Shown: positions 37,081 to 44,802 of the stretch, piece by piece
Position numbering within the stretch: position 1 is the stretch's first letter
How the letters are laid out: the number at the start of each line of letters is the position of its first letter
From: Cytophagales bacterium
Lineage (GTDB): Bacteria; Bacteroidota; Bacteroidia; Cytophagales; 172606-1
Assembly: GCA_030448185.1 (NCBI GenBank)
Contig: JAUJNL010000006.1
Location: forward strand, 1-64,000
Reading direction: 5' to 3'
Length of the DNA: 64,000 nucleotides
Translations under genes and position numbers: made by a program
The notes under the pieces: model-generated
Databases searched by the model: none
What the model was told of the DNA's origin: nothing
The model's input: only the letters and a program-made list of their open reading frames with translations

Positions 37081-37713
37081 ATGCAAACCATCCGGGCTTA
37101 TCTATTTGACTGGGATGGCGTGTTTAATAATGGTATCAAGCACGATGAAACGGGAAGTCCCTTCTCCGAAATTGATGCGATGGGAATTAACCTGCTGCGG
37201 CTCGGCCATTGGATGCGTACGGGTTCTTTTCCGGTAACCGCCATTATTACGGGAGAATACAACCCATCTGCAGCGAAGCTGGCTCAGCGGGAACACTTTG
37301 ATGCGGTTTATCTTAGATTTAAGGATAAAGATGAGGCCCTGATGCACCTGACCAATGCTTCGGGTATCCAGGCCCGCGAAGTGGCTTTTGTTTTTGACGA
37401 CGTGCTGGATCTGGGACTAGCCGCGAAAGCAGGTCTGCGTTTTATGGTTTGTCGACCATCTAATCCTTTACTCATGCGCTACGTCAGGAACAATAACCTG
37501 TGTGATTATGTCACTGCCCACACCGGGGCTGGGCATGCCGTCCGGGAGGTGTGTGAACTATTACTTGGTCTGACGGATATATTTGAGTTGGCAGTGCAAA
37601 AGAGATCGACCTTTGATGCCACTTACCGCACCTATTATGACCAGCGCAACCAGTTACCCACCCGGCTCTGGCTGCGGGAGCCCGAAGGAATTGTCGAACT
37701 GGATGGGAAATAG
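37081..37713 (+). CDS. HAD phosphatase, KdsC-like
   Basis: The ATG at 37081 gives 210 residues with HAD motif I DWDGVF (Asp10, Asp12), motif II in AIITGEYN (Thr), a lysine in FKDKDEAL and motif III DDVLDLGLAAKAGLRFMV. The short cap-less fold, with the V/F-N-N-G sequence after motif I, resembles KDO-8-P phosphatase KdsC. That enzyme acts in LPS inner-core sugar synthesis beside KdsD. Residues 165-210 are an extra C-terminal segment (RSTFDATYRTYYDQRNQLP). The neighbour is the transaldolase-CBS protein, so the two may process a phosphorylated keto-sugar. Confidence 0.8.
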   Translation: MQTIRAYLFDWDGVFNNGIKHDETGSPFSEIDAMGINLLRLGHWMRTGSFPVTAIITGEYNPSAAKLAQREHFDAVYLRFKDKDEALMHLTNASGIQAREVAFVFDDVLDLGLAAKAGLRFMVCRPSNPLLMRYVRNNNLCDYVTAHTGAGHAVREVCELLLGLTDIFELAVQKRSTFDATYRTYYDQRNQLPTRLWLREPEGIVELDGK

Positions 37714-37730
37714 GAAGAGAAAAGTAGCAG

Positions 37731-37831
37731 CACTGAAGAAGCGGCAGTAGCAGCGGCAGTATTTTTCCTCCCGGAAGAGAGGGGTATCTAAAGCATATTA
37801 CTGCTACTGCTACTGCTACTGCCTGCTACTG
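37731..37831. repeat. Short tandem (CTGCTA)n stretch and complementary arm
   Basis: AGTAGCAG/CAGTAGCAG-type triplets at 37731-37765 face TACTGCTACTGCTACTGC at 37798-37830, forming a loose hairpin between the convergent phosphatase and protease genes. It may act as a terminator. A similar (CAGTAG) stretch lies at 58429-58455. Confidence 0.5.
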
Positions 37832-37833
37832 AA

Positions 37834-40308
37834 TTACCGGCTTACATAGATCCGCTGGTACATTACTTCGGTACCCGTGGTCAGTTTCACCAGATAAATG
37901 CCGCCTTGCAGCTTGGCGCCGTTTAGTTCGTACCGGTATTGCTTCATTGCTTCGGTTGCCTGGTTATGCAAACGGGAAACCAAATTACCCCGTAAATCAT
38001 ATACTTCTACCTTGGTATAACCTGGTTTGGTTAAGGTGAAAGCAACGGTGGATTTGTCTATCACCGGATTGGGGAACGTCTGTAACTGCGGCTCTCCACC
38101 ACCGGCTAAAGCAGCACTATTCGTTAAGGAGAAGGTTACCGAAAGCTCCTTGCCCTTTTCTCCCTCTCCCCTTTCCGCGGTGTAAGGAGTAGCCGTTAAG
38201 AAATACATACCAGGCAGCAGAGGCGGGTTGATGGCCTTGTACTGGCCAGGACCGTTGTCGCCGGCAAAAGCATAGGGTGGAAAGTTTTCAACAGCCCGGA
38301 TGCCATTCAGTGAGAAGACAATACTGCCGACCGGCGCAGTACCCGTATTAGCCCGAATGTTCAGGTTTTGCGTAGGCAACGTGGATAAATCAATTTGGAG
38401 GCTATCCGTAATGGTTAGAATATCCGTTCCGTCATCCGCATTGACCAACGTGAAGCTGGCTATCATGGGCTTGGGTTTCACTGACTTTTCAACCGCAATA
38501 TCAGCCTGAATGAGTCCGAATCCCGTTCTGAAATCAAACCCCCTGTCAAACCCGGGAGTAAGTGGATCGTCCATATCAATAGCTGATTTCTGTAGCAATG
38601 CCAGTACGCTGTCCGGGGCTTAACTCTTTCTCACTCGCTTCCAGCATCAAAGCGGCTACCCCGGCGGCGTGGGGTGCAGAAGCAGAGGTACCAAAGAAGT
38701 TAGGAAATCCATCCCGTTCATAATCCGCTCCTGGACTTGCAGAAGGATTAAAAAAGGTCGTGTTGACTCCCTGTGGGGCACTAATTTCGGGCTTCTGCCG
38801 GATGATATCAAGCCGATTACCAGCTTTGTCAAACAGGATGGGAATTCCCCGGCGGAGGAAAAGCCTTCAATCAGCGGTACTGTCCGGCCATAGGCAGGAG
38901 TCCGGTCATAGCGCACTGCCCCTACCGCAATAGCCCCGGCCGCATTGGGATGCCCAAATGAGGTAGCGCTATTGGTAGCGTATTCCTGAATTTCACGGAT
39001 CCCACCGAAAATAATGTATTTCATCTTTTTCGGGGAAGGCCCTTGTACTTTTTCAATCAGGATATTAAACAGGGTATCCGTAGTAGTATTCACATAATTC
39101 AATATTTCTACGGGGTCAGAACCAATATTTCTACGGGTTCCCCCTGCCAACACTCTTCCGTTTGTCCGATCAAGTAGATAAATATTCATATCGGTAAGAG
39201 CTCCGCTACCGCCAGAAACGGAGAAGTAGGGATCATCCCATTGAAATGAGCCAGTGAGGGTCTGGCCAAGTGGAATAAAAATCCGCTGAAACTGGTCGCC
39301 CTCCGCAAAATTATGAGCTTCTCCCAGTACGTGACTCGTATCACTGGCATTAAAAGCACTCTCGTAGGAGTTCCGGGCCGAGTTACCGGCTGACGAGAAA
39401 TACGTGGCCCCGTCGGCCTTCACCATATCTACGGCTTGGGCAATAATTCCATCCTGAAAGAAGGGCGCGGCAAAGTAGTAGACATCATCCGTAATGACAT
39501 CGGCACCCGCCCGGCGCAAACGGAGAATGCCGTTGGCAAAATCTGCCTGGCCATTAAAGGCAGTGTGGAAAGACAGATTGGCGCCGGGAGCTACATCGTG
39601 AATAATTTCCAGCATGGCCCGTCCTTCGTCAATACCACCACCGGCATAGTCAGATAGCACTCTGACGGCAGCCGTATCTCCATTTGGATTTCCTCTGCCG
39701 GGCAAATCTCCCGATAAGACGCCTGCTCTAGCTCCAACTAGGTTATTGTAGCTATCCGACAGAACCCCTACCGTTACGCCTTTTCCCCGAACTCCAAATT
39801 TTTGCCGGGCCACATTGGATCGCACTGAGTCACCCTGACTTTCGGTAAACCCTACGTTGGTCATGGGTTTATAGGAAGGTTGGGCAAACCGCATACTAAC
39901 CAATGCACCGGCCTTTTTAAGGGCAGAAATAGGCAGCAAGCCCGAAACCATACGTCCAAATACGCTGCTGTTCTGCATACCCAGGGCCTTAAGATCGGCC
40001 TCCAGCGCATGGGCATCTGTCTCGGCTACGGCTTCGACCACTACGTATCCGCTGCGCACCTGAAGTAGTGTATTGGATGGCGTGAAGGTGGTCCGGCCGT
40101 TCTTATTACGCAAAAAGGAAGCGTATTCATCAGCCAGCGAAGCCAAATCAGGTCCAATCTTATCATCTGGATTGGCTTGCCCCTGCTGAAGGACAAGATT
40201 TTTTACGGATGAGCAGGCAAGTGGTCCGGCACTTACCGGGAAACTGGCAACCAAACTTAAGACTACCATGCTTGCTGCAAGCATAGTTTGTAAGTAGTTT
40301 TTTTTCAT
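37834..40308 (-). CDS. Secreted subtilisin-like (S8) protease with T9SS sorting domain (two frameshifts)
   Basis: The ATG at 40308 starts a signal peptide (LQTMLAASMVVLSLVASFPVSAG). The S8 catalytic region shows Asp in VTVGVLSDSYNN, His in GRAMLEIIHDVAPGANLSFH, the oxyanion Asn in YFSSAGNSARN and Ser in FGTSASAPHAAGVAALMLE. A linker and an Ig-like/PKD-like domain follow. The C-terminal 80 residues (LQTFPNPVIDKSTVAFTL ... VEVYDLRGNLVSRL ... GGIYLVKLTTG) are a type A sorting signal for the type IX secretion system, so the enzyme should be secreted or cell-surface. Shifts near 38850 and 38625 break the frame around the catalytic Ser. Confidence 0.85.
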
Positions 40309-40562
40309 TAGCAATAGCGGGTTAAAGTGGTAAGAGAAATAATTGAAAGAAAAAAGAAACCTTACATAAGGGTATTAATATATCTCTAGAATGTCAATAC
40401 TTAGTAGTCGGTAATTTTTTACTATTTTTCTAAACTACCTCTTAATAAGGGTGTTAACATTATATTATTTTTTGTGAATTGGATTTTATTCTTTCAAAAA
40501 GTACATGCCCCCCATCATGTCAACCAAAACGGCTATATGCCTGCTCAATAGTATAAAAAGAA

Positions 40563-40590
40563 AAGCAGCCTAAGTGGCTGCTTCTTTGTA
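40563..40590. terminator. Hairpin, probable terminator
   Basis: AAGCAGCC pairs with GGCTGCTT around TAAGT, with A- and T-rich flanks on both sides. It lies in the 500-bp stretch between the protease start and the LutA-like gene. That stretch otherwise holds the AT-rich upstream region of the protease and, at 40681-40790, another TTTAGCTTCGCTGAGAATAG module. Confidence 0.55.
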
Positions 40591-40680
40591 CAAAGCTGAT
40601 ACAACCTCCATTCTCATGTGGGCACATTCACAGCTTGCCCCACCAAACTCTTAACCCGTATATTGCAGTACCTTTCTGTT

Positions 40681-40790
40681 GCGGTTTAGCTTCGCTGAGA
40701 ATAGTTGCAACGCGCAACCTCCGGGCCAGCGTTTCAAACGCTGAACCAGTCCTTTCGCGTCACAGAGGCGAAAGAGCGAACCAAAATGTA
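40681..40790. repeat. Dispersed module related to MITE family A arms
   Basis: The sequence GGTTTAGCTTCGCTGAGAAT followed by AGTTGCAACGCG matches the arms of MITE copies 1 and 3. It is followed by two further small hairpins (CAGCGTTTCAAACGCTG and TTTCGCGTCACAGAGGCGAAA). The terminal repeats are absent. Confidence 0.6.
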
Positions 40791-40809
40791 CTGTATTATA
40801 CTTAACCCG

Positions 40810-41556
40810 TCACCATCCGCTGGCCAGTTCATCGGCTATGTGCATGGTTCTAATGGGGAGTTTGTGCTTCTCGATATAGCCGTTCAAGTGCATCAGACAG
40901 GAGTAATCAGTGGAAACCAGGATCTGGGCCTGGGTATCAATGGCGTGTTGTACCTTCTGTTCGCCCATAGCGGTGGAAATTGCTTCAAACTTCACGGCAA
41001 AGGTGCCACCAAAACCACAGCAGGTTTCATTTTCCTTCAGCTCCCGCAATTCCAGCCCTTCAACATTACGCAGCAGCCAGCGGGGGGCTTTGCTGATATG
41101 ACACTCCCGCAGGGCACTGCATGAATCGTGATAGGTAGCTACTCCCTCCAAGCGTGAGCCCTGAACTCTGGTAATTCCTAATACGTCCACTAGAAACTCC
41201 GTAAACTCAAAGGTGTTTTTGCTTATCCGGGCCAGGTCGCCGGCATATCCAGGATGCTTTTTAAAAAGCAGCTCGTAGGAGTTACGCACCATACCGGCGC
41301 AGGAGGCCGACGGGGTGACGATATACCGGTCAGGCTCGGGAAAATCCTTCAGAAATTTAATCGCTACTTCCCGGGCATTGTCAAAATACCCCGCATTAAA
41401 AGCGGGTTGTCCGCAGCAGGATTGGTTAGGGTTATAATGCACCCGGCAGCCTACTTTTTCCAGGACTTTCACCATATTGAAGCCGATCTGGGGAGCCAGT
41501 TGGTCTACAAAACAGGGAATAAAAATATCTACGGTAATGGGTTCTTTAATTGCCAT
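40810..41556 (-). CDS. LutA/YkgE-type (Fe-S)-binding heterodisulfide-reductase-like protein
   Basis: The 248-residue protein has two CCG cysteine-rich domains: VDIFIPCFVDQL ... NQSCCGQPAFNAG ... TPSASCAGMV and ATYHDSCSALRE ... ETCCGFGGTF ... STDYSCLMHL. LutA works with LutB and LutC in lactate oxidation; homologues include the glycolate oxidase GlcF-type subunit. LutB and LutC are not in the window. It follows the HMG-CoA lyase gene on the same strand (95 bp apart), perhaps as part of an organic-acid catabolic unit. The frame is intact. Confidence 0.85.
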   Translation of the reverse strand: MAIKEPITVDIFIPCFVDQLAPQIGFNMVKVLEKVGCRVHYNPNQSCCGQPAFNAGYFDNAREVAIKFLKDFPEPDRYIVTPSASCAGMVRNSYELLFKKHPGYAGDLARISKNTFEFTEFLVDVLGITRVQGSRLEGVATYHDSCSALRECHISKAPRWLLRNVEGLELRELKENETCCGFGGTFAVKFEAISTAMGEQKVQHAIDTQAQILVSTDYSCLMHLNGYIEKHKLPIRTMHIADELASGW

Positions 41557-41651
41557 GAATCATGAATAATTTAACTTCGTTGAGCCCTTCGGGGTTCGGA
41601 TGTCGGAATGCGGACTTCGGGTATGGATTCTTACTAAATTTGATCCGGCAC

Positions 41652-42527
41652 TCAGGATGCTATAAAAACCCGTTCTGCCGCCTGCCAGGCAGCCTCAAAA
41701 GCGGTCCTGTCCAAAGCTATAGCAATCTGGCGGCTATCCAAAACCGACAGGATCTTTTCAGTAGCAATATTACCGGTCAGGGCGTCCTTGGCCATGGGAC
41801 AGCCTCCGAAACCACGGATCGCACCGTCGAATCGCCGGCAACCAGCCTCAAATGCCGCCGCAATTTTAGCTTCAGCTTCCTGCGGAACAGCGTGCAGATG
41901 CGCCCCAAACTCAATTTCGGGAAAAGCAGGAATCAATTGACTGAATAAAGTATGTATACTTTCGGGAGTGGAGGAGCCAACCGTATCGGAAGGCGCAATG
42001 ATACTTACGGCCATTCCGGCGAGTTTACCGGTTACCTCTACCACTTGAGCCGGACTGTAGGGATCCCCGTAGGGGTTGCCAAACCCCATCGAAAGGTACA
42101 CCACTAATGTTTTGCCGGCTGAAATGCACAGATTTTGGATCTGAGCTACTTCCTGTACGGCCTGCTCAACAGATTTATTAGTATTGCGTTGCTGAAACGT
42201 TTCGGATACCGAAAGCGGGAACCCCAGATACGTAATCTCCGAATGGGAAACGGCTTGCTCCGCTCCGCGAAGGTTGGCGATGACCGCTAATAATTTCGTC
42301 GGAGTGCCGGATACATCAAGTCCGGCAAGCACTTGGGCCGTATCCCGCAGTTGCGGAATCGCCTTGGGTGAAACAAAGCTGCCAAAATCAAGGGTATCAA
42401 AACCGACCCGCAACAATTGGTTCAAATACCCCACTTTCACTTCAGTGGGTATAAAATGCGAAAGCCCCTGCATGGCATCGCGGGGGCACTCGACAATTTT
42501 AATGGGCTGATTCAGTAATGTGCTCAT
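41652..42527 (-). CDS. Hydroxymethylglutaryl-CoA lyase-like enzyme
   Basis: I chose the ATG at 42527 (MSTLLNQPIKIVECPRDAMQG), giving 291 residues; the open frame extends 17 codons further. The fold is a DRE-TIM barrel of the HMG-CoA lyase family. The catalytic Arg-Asp pair is in ECPRDAMQGL, GFDTLDFGSFVSPKAIPQ is typical, metal-binding His residues lie in FGAHLHAV, and GAIRGFGGCPMA carries the catalytic Cys. The reaction is HMG-CoA to acetyl-CoA and acetoacetate in leucine degradation. It lies between metF and the LutA-like gene. Confidence 0.88.
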   Translation of the reverse strand: MSTLLNQPIKIVECPRDAMQGLSHFIPTEVKVGYLNQLLRVGFDTLDFGSFVSPKAIPQLRDTAQVLAGLDVSGTPTKLLAVIANLRGAEQAVSHSEITYLGFPLSVSETFQQRNTNKSVEQAVQEVAQIQNLCISAGKTLVVYLSMGFGNPYGDPYSPAQVVEVTGKLAGMAVSIIAPSDTVGSSTPESIHTLFSQLIPAFPEIEFGAHLHAVPQEAEAKIAAAFEAGCRRFDGAIRGFGGCPMAKDALTGNIATEKILSVLDSRQIAIALDRTAFEAAWQAAERVFIAS

Positions 42528-42603
42528 GTGCGAATGTAACGAAAAAAGGAGCCAATCATTTTTTAAGCACATTCGCACATGAGCACATTAACAAATGGGC
42601 AAA

Positions 42604-43560
42604 TCAGAACAGCGCTTCGGCAATTTTTTTCACTATATCCGACTTACTCATGGTGTAGTAATGCAATACCGGCACCCCAAACTTCATCAGCTCTTTAGAC
42701 TGCTGAATGCACCATTCAATCCCTACCTGCTTCACTTCAGCATCCGTCTTACACCGGTCAATAGCGTCCACCAGATCATCCGGAAGATCGATAAAGAAGG
42801 TCCGGGGCAGGACAGTAAGCTGCTTTTTAGTGGTGATTGGCTTCAGACCGGGAATAATCGGCACGTTAATGCCTTCTTCGCGGCATTTGTTGACGTAGTC
42901 AAAGAATTTCTGGTTATCGAAAAACATTTGCGTGACTACGTAATCGGCGCCCATCTCTACCTTCTGCTTCAATTTCTGCAGGTCAAACCGCATGCTCGGG
43001 GCTTCGAAGTGCTTCTCCGGATATCCGGCTACTCCAATGCAGAAATCAGTAGCAATGGAATTCCGCATTTCCTCTTCCAGGTAAATACCCTTATTCATAT
43101 TTACCACCTGTTCCAGCAAATGGCAGGCGTACCGGTGGCCATCGGGTTCGGCCACAAAAGCCCCTTCGCTCTTGATCGGGTCGCCCCGGAGCACCAGCAC
43201 GTTTTCAATACCCAGGAAATTCAGGTCAATGAGAGCGTTCTCGGTTTCTTCCTTCGAAAATCCACCACAGATGATGTGCGGCACCGCATCTACCTTAAAC
43301 CGGTTCATGATGGCCGCACAAATACCAACGGTTCCGGGCCGCTTGCGGATGGTGCGTTTTTCCAGCAGGTTATTTTCCCGGATTTTGTACACGTACTCTT
43401 CCCGGTGATAAGTCACATCGATGAAGGGAGGATTAAATTCCATTAAGGGCTCAATGGCGCCGAAAATGCTTTTAATACTCTCTCCTTTCATCGGAGGCAG
43501 GATTTCAAAAGAAAATAAAGTCTTATTTGCGTTCTTAAGGAGGTCGGTTACTTTGGTCAT
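42604..43560 (-). CDS. metF: 5,10-methylenetetrahydrofolate reductase
   Basis: Complete 318-residue TIM-barrel flavoenzyme. Motifs are FSFEILPPMKGES (N-terminal catalytic Glu), IDVTYHREEYV, a FAD-contacting VLVLRGDPI and IGVAGYPEKH. MGADYVVTQMFFDNQKFFDYV and VPIIPGLKPITT follow. It makes 5-methyl-THF, the methyl donor for MetH, whose gene lies 1.2 kb upstream on the same strand. The DUF3127 gene and a RAYT insertion separate the two. Confidence 0.95.
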   Translation of the reverse strand: MTKVTDLLKNANKTLFSFEILPPMKGESIKSIFGAIEPLMEFNPPFIDVTYHREEYVYKIRENNLLEKRTIRKRPGTVGICAAIMNRFKVDAVPHIICGGFSKEETENALIDLNFLGIENVLVLRGDPIKSEGAFVAEPDGHRYACHLLEQVVNMNKGIYLEEEMRNSIATDFCIGVAGYPEKHFEAPSMRFDLQKLKQKVEMGADYVVTQMFFDNQKFFDYVNKCREEGINVPIIPGLKPITTKKQLTVLPRTFFIDLPDDLVDAIDRCKTDAEVKQVGIEWCIQQSKELMKFGVPVLHYYTMSKSDIVKKIAEALF

Positions 43561-43605
43561 TGAGGTAGCAAAAGCGCGTACTGAGGTTTATACTATGTAT
43601 GCTGG

Positions 43606-43983
43606 CTAGAAAGGCAAGCCATCATCTTCTCCCTGATTGTTAAAATACGGAGCCGCATTTATATTGGCATTGCCGGGCTGCTTGTTTGCTTGAGGAGCAG
43701 GCTGACCGCCACCGGCAGATTCAATCTTCCAGGCTTTCAGATCGGTGTACCAGCGTCCGTTGTACTCGCGGGATTCGACATCGAAGCTAACTTTAAGTTC
43801 TTCACCCGCGGAGGCACTTAGTAAAGCATCGGCTTTGTCTCCCCAGGCAGTCATACAAACCTTCTTTGGGAATGGACCGGCTAATTCGATAATAAAGTCC
43901 TGTTTACGCCAGGTTCCGTTTTTGCCATTGCCGGTTTGTTCGGGTAATACGGTTACTAAGCGGCCAGAAAGTTCAAGAGGCAT
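43606..43983 (-). CDS. DUF3127 protein with SSB-like acidic tail
   Basis: The 125-residue protein has an N-terminal OB-like DUF3127 domain (residues 1-90: LELSGRLVTVLPEQTGNGKNGTWRKQDFII ... VCMTAWGDKAD ... VSFDVESREYNGRWYTDLKAW, in pieces). A flexible Gln/Asn/Pro-rich linker follows, and the terminus is EDDGLPF. The arrangement (OB-type fold, disordered linker, acidic DD-x-PF tip) copies that of single-stranded DNA-binding protein. It could bind nucleic acid and recruit SSB-interacting partners, but DUF3127 has no assigned role. The gene is intact and sits 45 bp before metF. Confidence 0.85.
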   Translation of the reverse strand: MPLELSGRLVTVLPEQTGNGKNGTWRKQDFIIELAGPFPKKVCMTAWGDKADALLSASAGEELKVSFDVESREYNGRWYTDLKAWKIESAGGGQPAPQANKQPGNANINAAPYFNNQGEDDGLPF

Positions 43984-44079
43984 AGTTTTATAAATGTTAA
44001 ATGTTGAGTGCTAAATGCGTTTTACAATTTTGATCCAGGTTTGAGCCCCTGAACTTACTTTAGTTAAGCTTTTCACGTG

Positions 44080-44103
44080 GAGTCAGGTTCTCAAACCTGA
44101 CTC
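44080..44103. repeat. REP-type hairpin, left of the RAYT gene
   Basis: GAGTCAGGTT and AACCTGACTC form a 10-bp stem with loop CTCA. Its reverse complement, with loop TGAG, lies on the other side of the transposase at 44760-44783. Confidence 0.85.
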
Positions 44104-44139
44104 TCTGTTTAATTTTGTCAAGTTAGCTTTCACACCAAG

Positions 44140-44676
44140 TTAGAATAGCTCCCGGTAATCCAATAATTCAGACTTCTTATTATCAGCCAGATAAAAGGCA
44201 GCGCTGGAATACTTATATTGAATAGGGTCATTGACAAGTCCTGCCTTCACGGGATTATGATGGATATATTCCATCTTGATTTCACAAACATTTCTTGAAT
44301 ACAAGGCTACATCATCATACCGATCCTCCCAAATCTTAAAATGTTGGCTCTTATAGGAGTATCTGATCCCTTCAATTAACTCATGATGGGTTTGTTCCAG
44401 ATGCTTCCGGATTTGTAATGAAGTATATTTCTTAAAATCCCTCATAAATGCGGACAAACAATTTCTACTTTCGAAGTAAATAATAAAATGAACATGATTG
44501 ACCATGAAAACGTAGCCAACGATGTGAGCTTTATACTTCTGGCAGTAGAATTTTAAGTTTTCAGTTAGTAGTATAAAGCATTTTTCGTCCACTAATAAAT
44601 GCTGTCTTTGGTAGCAACTGGTTGTTACAAAGAAGCAATTTTCGTCAGCAAGTCCATTTCTACCCCGTAATCCCAT
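44140..44676 (-). CDS. REP-associated tyrosine transposase (RAYT, IS200-like)
   Basis: The 178-residue Y1/HUH transposase has the metal-binding HUH in NHVHFIIYFE (about residues 65-75). The catalytic Tyr lies in KMEYIHHNPVKAGLV (about 140-155), the RAYT signature. The N-terminus CFFVTTSCYQRQHLLV is typical. RAYTs mobilise or maintain short palindromic REP sequences. Here matching hairpins flank the gene in inverted orientation at 44080 and 44760. It interrupts the metH-DUF3127-metF series. The frame is intact, which is notable given the number of broken genes around. Confidence 0.9.
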   Translation of the reverse strand: MGLRGRNGLADENCFFVTTSCYQRQHLLVDEKCFILLTENLKFYCQKYKAHIVGYVFMVNHVHFIIYFESRNCLSAFMRDFKKYTSLQIRKHLEQTHHELIEGIRYSYKSQHFKIWEDRYDDVALYSRNVCEIKMEYIHHNPVKAGLVNDPIQYKYSSAAFYLADNKKSELLDYRELF

Positions 44677-44759
44677 ATATTTTCCTTAGCTGCGCTTACA
44701 AGGCAATAAACTTCAAATATATTGATCAATACCTCTCTTCAATTTCTCAAGCCCAAAGA

Positions 44760-44783
44760 AGGTCAGGTTTGAGAACCTGACCT
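44760..44783. repeat. REP-type hairpin, right of the RAYT gene
   Basis: AGGTCAGGTT and AACCTGACCT form a 10-bp stem with loop TGAG. It is the inverted partner of the hairpin at 44080-44103 and lies 20 bp before the metH stop, where it could also terminate metH transcription. Confidence 0.85.
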
Positions 44784-44802
44784 CACTTTAAATAACCTGA
44801 TC

